Below are positions 51,740 through 60,153 of a DNA stretch of 64,000 bases, in pieces. Made by a program: the position numbers and the translations under genes. Origin of the DNA: Bacteroidota bacterium (GTDB lineage Bacteria > Bacteroidota > Bacteroidia > 2-12-FULL-35-15); contig JAOQAE010000007.1 in assembly GCA_025963725.1 (NCBI GenBank), positions 186,001-250,000 on the forward strand, read 5' to 3'. The notes below the pieces were generated by a model that was given only the letters and a program-made list of their open reading frames with translations, had not been told where the DNA came from and did no database searches. How positions within the stretch are numbered: position 1 is the stretch's first letter; each line of letters begins with the position of its first letter.

Positions 51740-53974
51740 ATGAAAACATTATTTACTGCGCTGATCATTATTCTATTTTCTCTCTGCGGCTATTCACAGG
51801 ATACACTACAAACTGTGCGGGGCCGTGTGAGCAGCGCCACCAGCGGAAAAGCACTACAGGCCGCCTGTGTTTCATTTGAAGGCATTTCCAATTATCATTT
51901 TTACAGCGATTCCGCAGGATATTATTCGGGGAAGGTTGCAGCGGGAAATTATCGTGTAAAGGTGCTGCACAGCGGATCGGCCGCACAAACATATCCGTCA
52001 GTTGTTGTGCTTTCCGGAAAACAGCTCGTGCAGGATTTTGAGCTCCCGGAGCTGAAAGTGGAGCTTGATTCGGTGCAGGTGGTTGCCACTGCCGCCGCCG
52101 AAAACGGGATCAGCCTCGACATGTGGGGGCTTCAGCGCTCCGCAGCCGTTTTCTACGATCCTGCGCGCATGAGCACTTCTTACGCTGCCGTTATCAATAC
52201 CGATGACCAGGCCAACAATGTTTCCATTCACGGCACCTCTCCGAACTATGTGCAATGGCAGCTCGAAGGCGTTGAGATCGTAAGCCCCAACCACCTCGAA
52301 AATGCCGGGACCATCAACGACAAACCTTCCTTTAACGGCGGCGGCGTAAGCATGCTGAGCGCACAGGTGCTGCAGAATTCGACCTTCAGGCTTTCCCCTT
52401 TTGAGCTTTCCTCGGGGAATGCGCTCACGGGAATTTTCGATATAAAGCTGCGGAACGGCAACAATGAAAAATACGAACGCATCATACAGGCAAGCTTCCT
52501 TGGAACAGATCTCAGCATGGAAGGCCCGCTTTCTGCAAAAGGAAAAGCATCCTTCCTTGTGAATTACCGCTATTCTACAGTAGGGCTGCTGAGCCTGCTG
52601 GGTGTGAATTTCGGCGGCGACAGGATCAATTACCAGGATCTTTCGGCGCTGCTTACCGTTCCCCTGAAGAACGGGCAGCTGAAGCTGTTCAGCATTGCCG
52701 GCAGCAGCTCCACCGTATTCAGGGCAAGCAGCGATACGCTGGAATATCAACAAGTAAAAGACCTTCAGAACATCGATTATCATTCGTTCACAAACATCAA
52801 CGGGGCCAACTTCCTTTCCAGCATCAGCAATACCTTGCTCTGGCGGACAGTTGTGGCGTATTCCGTGAAAAGCACAGGCCGCTATTCGAGATCTGCGGGT
52901 TATCTCCCCCTGAACATCCCGGAAGAAAAGGACCAGTATCAACAGCAGAAGCTCAGCACCACCAATTACATTTCAAAGCGCCTTGGCAATTCCCTTCGCC
53001 TGAAGGCCGGCGTCACCATTAATTATTTTACAGGCGGGGCGCATTCGGGAATTAACGAGCACTATTTCGTAAGCGGGGAAATAAATGAATTGCTTGTGCA
53101 GCCTTTTGCAGCGCTGGAAGGAACTTTTTTCCGCAAGCTCGATTACAAGCTGGGGATGAATATGTTTTGCCAAACAAGGATCAACGTAAATAAATTGCAC
53201 CCGCAGGCAAGCATCAGCTGGAACATCAGCAAAGAGCAGTACCTCAAGCTCAGCTATGGCAGCTCCTCGCAGCTGCAGCCTTTTTATCTTTACCTCGGCA
53301 ATACAGAAAACCGCGACCTCCTGCCCACTTCCTCCTCATCGGTTTCGCTTACGCATTACCTTGCATACCGCGGGATAGAATTTAAAAATGTGCTCTTCAT
53401 GCAGGAGTTCACGCAGGTGCCTGTAAACACAGCGATGCATTTCTCAGCGTATAATTATTTTAACGAACAGATCAGCTTCCCTCTGGAATCAAGCGGCAGG
53501 GCGCGGACATACGGTTACGACCTTTCTATTGAAAAAAATTTCCGCACACTGTACATCATTACGTCAGCCAGTATTTTTAAAAGCACATACACGGATGGCA
53601 CGGTGGGATCAGACGGAAGGTTCGGCGCCAATTATAATTTCGCGCTCACTACAGGAAAGGAATACACCTTCGGAAATAAAAATAAGATCTTCAGCACCGA
53701 CCTGAGGTTCTTTATCCGCGATGGTTTTCTCGAGCCCGCCCAGCAGGATGAGTATTTTTACACACAGCGGCTGGCGCAGTATTACCGGCTCGACCTGCGG
53801 TTCAGCTACAGAAAGAATAAAAGGAAGAGCTCCGTTATCTGGGCGCTCGATCTTCAGAACGCGCTCAATCACAGGAATACAGCCAGCCACTATTACGACC
53901 CTTACACGCTCAGAACGGAAACGCGCTACCAGCTGGGGCTGATCCCCGTGCTCAGCTATAAGGTGCTCTTCTGA
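51740..53974 (+). CDS. TonB-dependent receptor-like outer-membrane protein
   Basis: 744 residues. Signal peptide (ends CGYSQD), then a carboxypeptidase-regulatory-like domain (about 25-100, VRGRVSSATSGKALQAACVS ... SAGYYSGKVAAGNYRVKV). Next is a plug-like region (about 115-240, with NVSIHGTSPNYVQWQLEGVE and FRLSPFELSSGNALTGIFDI) and a long beta-barrel with aromatic strands, ending GLIPVLSYKVLF with a terminal Phe as in outer-membrane proteins. The plug lacks the RG and SLIG-type signatures of classical siderophore receptors, so the substrate is unknown and the protein may be a divergent member. No SusD-like partner lies nearby. A single gene with a promoter in the 159-bp divergent gap. Confidence 0.85.
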   Translation: MKTLFTALIIILFSLCGYSQDTLQTVRGRVSSATSGKALQAACVSFEGISNYHFYSDSAGYYSGKVAAGNYRVKVLHSGSAAQTYPSVVVLSGKQLVQDFELPELKVELDSVQVVATAAAENGISLDMWGLQRSAAVFYDPARMSTSYAAVINTDDQANNVSIHGTSPNYVQWQLEGVEIVSPNHLENAGTINDKPSFNGGGVSMLSAQVLQNSTFRLSPFELSSGNALTGIFDIKLRNGNNEKYERIIQASFLGTDLSMEGPLSAKGKASFLVNYRYSTVGLLSLLGVNFGGDRINYQDLSALLTVPLKNGQLKLFSIAGSSSTVFRASSDTLEYQQVKDLQNIDYHSFTNINGANFLSSISNTLLWRTVVAYSVKSTGRYSRSAGYLPLNIPEEKDQYQQQKLSTTNYISKRLGNSLRLKAGVTINYFTGGAHSGINEHYFVSGEINELLVQPFAALEGTFFRKLDYKLGMNMFCQTRINVNKLHPQASISWNISKEQYLKLSYGSSSQLQPFYLYLGNTENRDLLPTSSSSVSLTHYLAYRGIEFKNVLFMQEFTQVPVNTAMHFSAYNYFNEQISFPLESSGRARTYGYDLSIEKNFRTLYIITSASIFKSTYTDGTVGSDGRFGANYNFALTTGKEYTFGNKNKIFSTDLRFFIRDGFLEPAQQDEYFYTQRLAQYYRLDLRFSYRKNKRKSSVIWALDLQNALNHRNTASHYYDPYTLRTETRYQLGLIPVLSYKVLF

Positions 53975-54078
53975 GAACTTATTACACATTCTTGAACTGG
54001 CATGTAATATTAGCAAGGGAAATGCGGAGGAATGATTCCTCCCTATTCGAAATAATTTTAACTCAAAAAATTAATAAC

Positions 54079-54375
54079 ATGAAAAAGATCTTTTTAACCC
54101 CATTACTTATCGCCGGCATGCTCTGCCTCGTTTCAACCGGCTGCGAAAAAGAGCACCACGACAGCGGATACGATGATTCAGGACATCACAATTCAGGTGG
54201 ATCATCGGGCAGCACCACCAGCGGATCATCGGGCAGCAGCGGAGGATCAGGCAGCAGCGGAGTATCCGGAAGCTCCGGCTCATCAGGCAGCTCTACAAGT
54301 TCAACAAGCTCTACCACTTCTGGCAGCTCCACAAGCTCCACCGCAGTTGGTACAACAAGCGGTTCAACAACCTAA
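54079..54375 (+). CDS. Small Ser/Gly/Thr-rich lipoprotein
   Basis: 98 residues from the ATG at 54079; 29 earlier in-frame codons have no lipoprotein signal. Lipobox VSTGC (Cys22), then EKEHHDSGYDDSGHHNS and a roughly 60-residue tail of Ser, Gly and Thr runs with no other features. Similar small lipoproteins occur in Bacteroidota with stress-related neighbours, as here. A second lipoprotein with Thr/Ser/Asn-rich tail is at 57838. The tail is probably disordered on the outer surface or in the periplasm. Function unknown. Read with the DUF3606 gene 40 bp downstream. Confidence 0.7.
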   Translation: MKKIFLTPLLIAGMLCLVSTGCEKEHHDSGYDDSGHHNSGGSSGSTTSGSSGSSGGSGSSGVSGSSGSSGSSTSSTSSTTSGSSTSSTAVGTTSGSTT

Positions 54376-54415
54376 GCAATCAAATAAAAATATTAACCTC
54401 TAAACCTTATTCAAC

Positions 54416-54595
54416 ATGTCAGACAACTTAAACAAAAAAGCGCCACAGGATGCAAGCAGGATCAGCACAAGTGAAAAATGGGAGATCACTTACTGGTGTG
54501 ATACCCTTAATTGCAGCGAAGATGAATTAAAGGCAGCCGTAAAAGCGGTAGGCAACTCGGCGCAGGCCGTGAAAGATTACTTCAAAAAGAAATAG
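54416..54595 (+). CDS. DUF3606 domain protein
   Basis: 59 residues, too short for most gene finders. The sequence matches the DUF3606 pattern: an Arg-Ile-Ser start (SRISTSEKWEITYWCDTL), then NCSEDELKAAVKAVGNSAQ, where the Trp-x-x-x-(L/F) and (E/D)ELxxAVxxVG blocks are typical. DUF3606 proteins are small cytosolic proteins of unknown role, often next to stress-related genes. The gene lies between the small lipoprotein gene and the alcohol dehydrogenase gene, 32 bp before the latter, so the three may be one operon. Confidence 0.88.
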   Translation: MSDNLNKKAPQDASRISTSEKWEITYWCDTLNCSEDELKAAVKAVGNSAQAVKDYFKKK

Positions 54596-54627
54596 CCCTG
54601 CAAACCTGTAAATAAAAAAGCCACCGG

Positions 54628-55788
54628 ATGAAGGCACTCGTATTCCATAAGCCCAAAGATGTAAAAGTAGACACCGTAGATGACCCTGTAATTGAAAAGC
54701 CGGGTGATGTGATCCTGAAGGTTACATCCACCGCGATCTGCGGCTCTGACCTTCACATCTTCAACGGATTTTTTCCGCAGGCGGGTAACCAGGTGCTCGG
54801 CCATGAGTTCATGGGTGAAGTGGTGGAAGTGGGACCTGAAGTAAAAAAATTAAAGAGAGGCGACCGCGTGATCGTGCCCTTCCCAATCGCCTGCGGAGGC
54901 TGCTATTTCTGCCTGCACCAGCTGCATACGCATTGTGAGAATTCCAATCCCGATAATTACGGGCCCGAAGGCGGCGTGCTGAAAGAAAAGGGCGCAGGCT
55001 TGTTTGGATACACGGATCTATACGGCGGCTATAACGGCGGACAAGCAGAATATGTGCGCGTGCCTTACGCGGATATAGGGCCGCGGGTGGTGTCCGCAGG
55101 GCTTGAAGATGAACAATGCCTTTTCCTTACGGATATTTTCCCGACCGGATTTGCTGCGATCGATTGGGCCGAGCTGAAAGGCGGCGAAACGGTGCTCGTG
55201 ATCGGATGCGGGCCTGTGGGAATCATGGCGCAGAAAGCAGCGTGGCTGAAAGGCGCGAAACGCGTGATAGGCATGGATACCCGGCAATACCGCCTCGATA
55301 AGGCGATGGTAGCTGCCAACAGTGAAACGATCCTTGTGAAGAACCATAAGGAAGCAGTGGCACAGGTACGCGCCCTCACGCAAGGCCGCGGCGCAGATGT
55401 ATGCGTAGACGCGGTTGGGCTTGAAGCCGATATGAATATTCTCGACAAAGCGAAGATGATGCTGAACATGGAATCGGGAAACATCGACGCCTTCAGGCTT
55501 GCGCTGAGCGCTGTAAGGCGCGGAGGCACCGTTACCACAGTGGGCGTATATGCTACCACCTATGATAATTTTCCTTTCGGACAAATGTTTGAGAAAGGGA
55601 TCAGGTGGCGCGGCGGACAGGTTCCCGTTCACAAATACATTGACGACCTGATGCAGCTGGTGGTGGATGGAAAAGTGGTGCTGGAAGATATTATCACGCA
55701 CCGCATGCCGCTCTCGGATGCAGTTAAAGCGTACGACATCTTCAACAAAAAAGAAGACGACTGCGTGAAGGTGGTGCTGAAACCCTGA
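54628..55788 (+). CDS. Zinc-dependent alcohol dehydrogenase (MDR family)
   Basis: 386 residues. Catalytic zinc ligands Cys38 (ICGSDLH), His59 and Glu60 (LGHEFMG); structural zinc Cys at 89, 92, 95 and 103 (CGGCYFC...C); and a Rossmann GxGxxG motif (VIGCGPVGIMAQ). The overall layout resembles the glutathione-independent formaldehyde dehydrogenase/threonine dehydrogenase-like group (insertion after the structural zinc: ENSNPDNYGPEGGV). It oxidises a small alcohol or hydrated aldehyde with NAD(P) in the cytosol; the substrate is not clear. Last gene before a terminator. Neighbouring stress-type small proteins suggest a detoxification role. Confidence 0.92.
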   Translation: MKALVFHKPKDVKVDTVDDPVIEKPGDVILKVTSTAICGSDLHIFNGFFPQAGNQVLGHEFMGEVVEVGPEVKKLKRGDRVIVPFPIACGGCYFCLHQLHTHCENSNPDNYGPEGGVLKEKGAGLFGYTDLYGGYNGGQAEYVRVPYADIGPRVVSAGLEDEQCLFLTDIFPTGFAAIDWAELKGGETVLVIGCGPVGIMAQKAAWLKGAKRVIGMDTRQYRLDKAMVAANSETILVKNHKEAVAQVRALTQGRGADVCVDAVGLEADMNILDKAKMMLNMESGNIDAFRLALSAVRRGGTVTTVGVYATTYDNFPFGQMFEKGIRWRGGQVPVHKYIDDLMQLVVDGKVVLEDIITHRMPLSDAVKAYDIFNKKEDDCVKVVLKP

Positions 55789-55797
55789 CCAACGTAC

Positions 55798-55831
55798 AAA
55801 AACACACCTTCAATGGTGTGTTTTTCTTTTT
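55798..55831 (+). terminator. Intrinsic terminator after the alcohol dehydrogenase gene
   Basis: Stem AAAACACACC / GGTGTGTTTT with a short TTCAAT loop and a T-rich tail. Confidence 0.9.
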
Positions 55832-55867
55832 ATACTATCGTGGCATTTTTTTTAAACTGTTAATTGT

Positions 55868-56332
55868 ATGCAACTAAAGAAAGCAATATCAGCGGGAATT
55901 TACGGCACCACCGCGATGACGGCATTCAGCTATGCGCTGTCGGTGCGTAAAAAAAGCGACTTCAGGGAACCTGCGCTGCTGGGAAAGATCCTGCACCGCA
56001 ACGGACTTAAAAAACCGGCAGCCAAAATAAGCGGATGGCTGGTGCATTATGCCGTGGGTTTTTTATTTACGCTTGCGTATGATGCGATATGGAGAAAGAA
56101 GAACATACGGATCGTGCCATCCGGAATTGTAATGGGCGGCATCTGCGGGCTCATCGGCGTGGCCGTATGGAAAGCTACATTCAGGCTGCAGGCTGTACCG
56201 CCCCTCATCAATTACAAAAAATTTTACAGGCAGCTTATCATCGCCCACTTGGTATTCGGCTATTTCAGCGCCCTGGGATATAAAGCGCAACCGAAGGCGC
56301 TGCCGCCTGCAAAAGAAAAAGACCCTTCATAA
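55868..56332 (+). CDS. Small integral membrane protein of unknown function
   Basis: 154 residues, no family recognised with certainty. Hydrophobic helices at about 9-27 (ISAGIYGTTAMTAFSYALS), 57-76 (LVHYAVGFLFTLAYDAI), 86-104 (GIVMGGICGLIGVAVW) and 125-140. The C-terminus is Pro/Lys-rich and probably cytosolic. There are no charged or catalytic motifs. It faces the convergent DUF6496 gene and their terminator is shared. The surrounding stress-type genes are the only hint of its role. Confidence 0.65.
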   Translation: MQLKKAISAGIYGTTAMTAFSYALSVRKKSDFREPALLGKILHRNGLKKPAAKISGWLVHYAVGFLFTLAYDAIWRKKNIRIVPSGIVMGGICGLIGVAVWKATFRLQAVPPLINYKKFYRQLIIAHLVFGYFSALGYKAQPKALPPAKEKDPS

Positions 56333-56363
56333 AAAAAGCTTCCGTTCAGGAAGCTTTCTTTTT
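56331..56363. terminator. Bidirectional terminator overlapping the DUF6496 stop codon
   Basis: Stem AAAGCTTCC (56335-56343) / GGAAGCTTT (56349-56357), loop GTTCA. The minus-strand gene's last codons and its TGA lie inside the hairpin, so the coding tail itself forms the terminator. Confidence 0.85.
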
Positions 56364-56672
56364 TGCACTTTTTTTACTGCCTTTTTTAGGCCCCGGTTTT
56401 TTTGATGTTTTCTTCGAAGCCTTTTTAGCTGTTTTCTTAGCTCCTGTTTTTTTCTTCGCCGCTTTCTTTGCGCCTGTTTTTTTAGCGGCTTTCTTCGAAG
56501 CCTTTTTCTTCGGCACCTTACCGCCTTCCTTTCTTGCTTCGGAAAGGCCGATGGCTATCGCCTGCTTTTTGCTGGTCACTTTTTTTCCTGAGCCCGACCT
56601 GAGGGTACCCTGCTTTCTTTCATGCATGGTCTCCTCTACTTTTTCCTGGGCTTTTTTTCCATATTTCGCCAT
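56346..56672 (-). CDS. DUF6496-type small basic protein with histone-like Lys tail
   Basis: 108 residues. The N-terminal half carries the DUF6496 pattern: KYGKKAQEKVEETMHERKQG, then LRSGSGKKVTSKKQAIAIGL and SEARKEGGKVPKK. The C-terminal half is repeats of KKAAKKTGAKKA-type, rich in Lys and Ala, similar to eukaryotic H1-like tails and to bacterial proteins that bind DNA. DNA binding is inferred from composition only. Members occur with DUF3606 and alcohol dehydrogenase genes in stress-related neighbourhoods, as here. Confidence 0.85.
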   Translation of the reverse strand: MAKYGKKAQEKVEETMHERKQGTLRSGSGKKVTSKKQAIAIGLSEARKEGGKVPKKKASKKAAKKTGAKKAAKKKTGAKKTAKKASKKTSKKPGPKKGSKKSAKKKAS

Positions 56673-56721
56673 GATATTTTAGGTATTGATTATATCATAA
56701 TGACTAAAAATGCGTACCAGC

Positions 56722-57723
56722 TTAATATGTAACCAGCTCTTCGCCTTTGCTTTTGCTGAATTCCTTTTTACTCATCTGGTGGCAGCCTGTGCAGGACAAC
56801 ACCGAGTTAATGAAGATCTGCCGGTCATCGGTCATCACCAGCAGCTCGGGCCGTTTCACAAATGCCTTGCGGTTCTCCTTCATTTCACTGATCCTTTTTT
56901 CAAGCACATCGCGGTACGCCCATTCGGCAAAGGTGGGCGACAGGCGTGCAGCCGAATAGATCGTGTGCGCCTCATCGAAATTTCCCTGCTTAACCAGCAT
57001 GTCGCCAAAGTTGAGCAGGAAGCCTTCGAAATTATGAGGAGCAATGGTCGTGTTCCAGCAGGCGCGCTTAATAAGCGGGTCCTGCGTTTTTTCCAGCTCC
57101 CTGATCAGCTCCGGGAACACTTTGTCTGCAGAGCGGAGCACCTCCGCTTTCTCCAGCGATTTACAGGAGCAATCATCGATGAGCTCCCACTGGTAATTAA
57201 TGGCCTGGCGGAAGAAGAACGAATTTTTATTGAGCTGGCTGCTCACGAGGCTCAGCGCAAACTTGTTGAACTGCGGCCATTCCTTTATTGCGGCATACGC
57301 ATCGGAATAGCCCCTGTAGATCTGGTCGAGGTCTTTCGACAAAGCGCCCTGGCAGATCTCCGTGGCCGACTGAAATCCTTTGAGGCGCGGGTCAGCGGGA
57401 TTATACTTTATAGCTTCGCGGAAATAATAATTGCTGAGGTAAATGCTTTTCTCGATGCCCGCAACAGGCGCTTTTCTGCCACGCTCGCTGAACTGCCAGA
57501 GGTACACAAAGCCGAGGTCGGCATTCAGCTGCGCATCCTGAGGATTCCTGTTCAGCCCCTCATACAGGCTGTTAAGTATGGAGGGGATGCTATCGTAATT
57601 TCCCTGGTGAAGGTGGTCCATGAACCCGCGATGCAGCTCTTCCGCTGTTGGCGGCGCAGGATCGGGGCTGAATAATGAATATGTAAAACCCGCAAGGGCA
57701 AGGATAATAATAACAGGTCTCAT
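56722..57723 (-). CDS. Secreted TPR-like protein with a C-terminal CxxCH heme site
   Basis: 333 residues. A signal or anchor helix (MRPVIIILALAGFTYSLF) leads to a helical, TPR-like body (about 35-300, with QDAQLNADLGFVYLWQFSER, YFREAIKYNPADPRLKGFQS and GDMLVKQGNFDEAHTIYSAA). Near the end is SCTGCHQM (C311, C314, H315), a c-type heme site within 20 residues of the C-terminus and with a Met beside it. I know no named family with this exact layout. It could bind heme for electron transfer, or it could be a TPR protein with a redox CxxC. Divergent from the small lipoprotein gene at 57838. Confidence 0.7.
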   Translation of the reverse strand: MRPVIIILALAGFTYSLFSPDPAPPTAEELHRGFMDHLHQGNYDSIPSILNSLYEGLNRNPQDAQLNADLGFVYLWQFSERGRKAPVAGIEKSIYLSNYYFREAIKYNPADPRLKGFQSATEICQGALSKDLDQIYRGYSDAYAAIKEWPQFNKFALSLVSSQLNKNSFFFRQAINYQWELIDDCSCKSLEKAEVLRSADKVFPELIRELEKTQDPLIKRACWNTTIAPHNFEGFLLNFGDMLVKQGNFDEAHTIYSAARLSPTFAEWAYRDVLEKRISEMKENRKAFVKRPELLVMTDDRQIFINSVLSCTGCHQMSKKEFSKSKGEELVTY

Positions 57724-57837
57724 ACCGGGATTTTAAAAGGAATATGCCACACTCTCAGGTTGGCAGGATTTTTTAGTACAGAAACCCTTAATGGCATTTT
57801 TGCCGGTAAACTATTAACTAACTCAAACAAAAAAGAA

Positions 57838-58122
57838 ATGAAAAGAAGAACAATCGGTACCTTAATGATTGCAGGAACCTTTATGCTGGCTTTCGCTGCC
57901 TGCGACAATGACAACAACACCAACAGCACGCATGACGATGCTGCAAACCAGCAAGAGACTACATCAGGAACAAACGCTTCCACAAGCGGCGCAACAACTG
58001 ATGGAACTACAAGCAACATGGGCGAAAACCCAACCAACTCCACAGGCTCTACAGGTAAAGCCATGGACGGCGTAAACGGAACGAGTGACTCTACAAGCAC
58101 TCACGGATCCACCACACACTAA
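57838..58122 (+). CDS. Small Asn/Thr/Ser-rich lipoprotein
   Basis: 94 residues from the ATG at 57838; the longer open frame has 26 codons without a signal sequence. Signal peptide with a lipobox-like AFAAC (Cys22), then DNDNNTNSTHDDAANQQ and a Gly/Ser/Thr/Asn-rich tail ending STHGSTTH. It resembles the small lipoprotein at 54079 in layout, though the sequence is different. Tail presumably disordered. Function unknown. Followed by a strong bidirectional terminator. Confidence 0.72.
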   Translation: MKRRTIGTLMIAGTFMLAFAACDNDNNTNSTHDDAANQQETTSGTNASTSGATTDGTTSNMGENPTNSTGSTGKAMDGVNGTSDSTSTHGSTTH

Positions 58123-58130
58123 AAAAAGGT

Positions 58131-58166
58131 AAAAAAAAAGCATATCGTCCGATATGCTTTTTTTTT
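58131..58166. terminator. Bidirectional terminator between small lipoprotein and receiver genes
   Basis: Stem AAAAGCATATCG / CGATATGCTTTT with a two-base loop (TC), A run before and T run after, shared by the convergent genes ending at 58122 and 58165. Confidence 0.9.
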
Positions 58167-58569
58167 AGGCACTCATCCTGATAAAGCTCATTTTCAAAAT
58201 ACCCGAGATCACCTCAACGGCACCTTTAAAATCAACGGGCTTTACCATTACGGTATAGGCTCCGAGCTTCAGCGCTTCACTCTCATCAAACACGCTCAGT
58301 CCGTCTGTATAAATGATCACAGGAATATCCCGTAACATTTTTTCACTTTTCACTTTCCTGAGAAATGCGATGCCGTTCATTACAGGCATATTAAGATCGA
58401 GCAGGATCACATCCGGGTTCAGGAATTTTAATTTTTCCAGCGCATCGGCGCCGTCGCAGGCGGTAGAAAGCTGTGTATCGGCATCCAGCTGGCCCAGGGC
58501 CTTTGCAAAAAAGAATTTGTCGTCCTGGTCATCATCTACCAGCAGGATTGATTTTATAGCGTAACTCAT
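58165..58569 (-). CDS. Stand-alone response regulator receiver protein
   Basis: 134 residues. Receiver motifs: VDDDQDDK acidic patch (residues 12-14), phospho-acceptor Asp58 in ILLDLNMPVMNG, Thr in IIYTDGLS and Lys in VMVKPVDF. No output domain follows. The sequence is more typical than that of the receivers at 33850 and 59658, and it lacks their C-terminal WxxCIxP tail. Its kinase is not adjacent. The SET-domain gene diverges 128 bp upstream of its start. Confidence 0.93.
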   Translation of the reverse strand: MSYAIKSILLVDDDQDDKFFFAKALGQLDADTQLSTACDGADALEKLKFLNPDVILLDLNMPVMNGIAFLRKVKSEKMLRDIPVIIYTDGLSVFDESEALKLGAYTVMVKPVDFKGAVEVISGILKMSFIRMSA

Positions 58570-58697
58570 ATATTCATAGTCTTTGGTTAATGCTTCAAAG
58601 TTAGTTTCAATAGTTGCTATCCTTCATCATATTCGGTAAACGGATGATTTCAATAGCCAATAATGAGTTCGCGGAAGCCGGACACTATTAAGTTTAA

Positions 58698-59345
58698 ATG
58701 CTGGCTCATTTTTTAATATATTTACTTAACAAAAAACAAAGCACCTTGATCCATCCACATACCGAACTGCGGTACATCAGCAAAACGATCGGCTACGGCG
58801 TTGTAGCCACGGCATTCATTCCCAAAGGCACCATCACCTGGGTGCTCGATAAGCTCGACAGGGAATTCAGCCCGGCGGAGATCGCCGCCATGGACAAAAC
58901 CTACCGCGATATTCTTGACACCTACTCCTATCGGAACAACAAAGGCAATTTTATATTGTGCTGGGATAATGCACGCTTTGTGAACCACAGCTTTAAGCCG
59001 AGCTGCTTTACCACCGCGTACGAGTTTGAGATCGCGATAAGGGATATTCATCCGGGCGAGCAGCTTACGGATGATTACGGCTACCTGAATGTATCAGAGC
59101 CTTTCAAAGCAGATGATGAAGGTACAAGGCGCAAAACGGTGTACCCGGATGACCTGCTGACGTTCGGCAAGGCATGGGACAAAAAAGTGCTGGAGAATTT
59201 TAAAAAGATAAATAAGGTGGAACAGCCGCTCGGGCACATGCTTGATAAAGGCACGTGGAAAACAATAGAGGATGTGATCGGCAAAAAGAAGGAAATGAAA
59301 TCGCTGCTTACCTGTTATTACAAGGATAAAAAACAGCGCTCCTAA
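58698..59345 (+). CDS. SET-domain protein (putative lysine methyltransferase)
   Basis: 215 residues from the first ATG (58698). The core has the SET motifs GYGVVATAFIPKGTITWVLD, RFVNHSFKPSCFTT (the NHS motif that binds SAM), and GEQLTDDYGYLN (the catalytic Tyr region). The first 16 residues (MLAHFLIYLLNKKQST) do not look like SET-family sequence, and the TTG at 58746, giving MIHPHTELRYIS, may be the real start, which would give 199 residues. SET proteins methylate lysines of proteins; bacterial targets are mostly unknown. The 3' end overlaps the convergent zinc-ribbon gene by 4 bp. Confidence 0.85.
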   Translation: MLAHFLIYLLNKKQSTLIHPHTELRYISKTIGYGVVATAFIPKGTITWVLDKLDREFSPAEIAAMDKTYRDILDTYSYRNNKGNFILCWDNARFVNHSFKPSCFTTAYEFEIAIRDIHPGEQLTDDYGYLNVSEPFKADDEGTRRKTVYPDDLLTFGKAWDKKVLENFKKINKVEQPLGHMLDKGTWKTIEDVIGKKKEMKSLLTCYYKDKKQRS

Positions 59346-59527
59346 GGCTGAAGCCAGGGCCAGAGCCCGGGGCTGCCAGTTTTTTTCTTATTCGCGGAAT
59401 ACACTACCCTTCCACAACTGGTGCATACCTTATCGAGCGTTTCAAGGTTTTTCTTCAATGCAGGATGGTGGCAGGGCTTCTCGCCCCATTTTTCTCGCAA
59501 CTCTTTTATTTTTCCGGGTTCTATCAT
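59342..59527 (-). CDS. Small zinc-ribbon-like protein (61 aa)
   Basis: 61 residues from the ATG at 59527; the longer open frame upstream has 56 codons that look like noise. Sequence features: a charged N-terminal helix (MIEPGKIKELREKWGEK), then CHHP (Cys19, His20, His21), 13 residues, and CTSCG (Cys35, Cys38), a possible zinc-binding set. The C-terminus is basic and ends GLWPWLQP. Similar small proteins occur beside stress genes in Bacteroidota, but I cannot name a family. It overlaps the SET gene by 4 bp at its 3' end. Confidence 0.65.
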   Translation of the reverse strand: MIEPGKIKELREKWGEKPCHHPALKKNLETLDKVCTSCGRVVYSANKKKTGSPGLWPWLQP

Positions 59528-59657
59528 GACACGCGTATTTGGGCTTATAAAATTAGCAGATGCACTAATTGCGCGCCCTGCTATTCGGTGAAAGGGGAAA
59601 AAAGATAGCCGGAACGGCAAGGCCAGCGGGTGGCATAAACTTATCAATGATTTAAAT

Positions 59658-60089
59658 ATGAATAAACACGGGCCAATAATAGTGATCGAAGACAATGCGG
59701 CGGATCAGCGGATCATGTATGAGATCTTTAAGAACCTTGATTATGAGAATGAGCTTCTCTTTTTCGTAGACGGGCTTGAGGCCCTTGAATTTCTGAACAC
59801 CACGGATAAGATCCCCTTCCTCATCATCTCCGACATCAACATGCCGAAGATAAATGGGTTTGAGCTGCGCAGCAAGATCCAGGAGAACATGGAGCTGAGC
59901 TTAAAATGTGTGCCCTTCCTGTTCTTCAGCACCGGTGCCGACAGGCAATCGGTATCGGATGCGTATTCGATGTCGGTGCAGGGATTTTTCCGGAAGCCGG
60001 AAGGCATGGAACAGCTGGAAAATACGATGAGAAAAATAGTGGAGTACTGGAAGGAGTGCATCGCACCGAGTGATTACAACGAAGGATAA
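59658..60089 (+). CDS. Stand-alone response regulator receiver protein
   Basis: 143 residues. Receiver motifs: VIEDNAADQR, phospho-acceptor Asp59 in LIISDINMPKINGFELR, Ser/Thr in FFSTGADR and Lys in GFFRKPEGM. The C-terminal ENTMRKIVEYWKECIAPSDY shares the WxxCIxP ending with the receiver at 33850, so the two are paralogues. No output domain. Divergent from the zinc-ribbon gene, convergent with the MEDS gene. Its kinase may be one of the sensor proteins nearby, such as the poly-HAMP protein, but nothing in the sequence proves this. Confidence 0.93.
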   Translation: MNKHGPIIVIEDNAADQRIMYEIFKNLDYENELLFFVDGLEALEFLNTTDKIPFLIISDINMPKINGFELRSKIQENMELSLKCVPFLFFSTGADRQSVSDAYSMSVQGFFRKPEGMEQLENTMRKIVEYWKECIAPSDYNEG

Positions 60090-60096
60090 GTATTAA

Positions 60097-60131
60097 GAAA
60101 AAGGCCGCATGAGAATCTCGTGCGGCCTTTT
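60097..60131. terminator. Bidirectional terminator between receiver and MEDS genes
   Basis: Stem AAAAGGCCGCA-T-GAG / CTC-G-TGCGGCCTTTT, a near-perfect long hairpin, 8 bp after the receiver stop. Confidence 0.9.
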
Positions 60132-60153
60132 AGTACGATTATGTATAAATACC

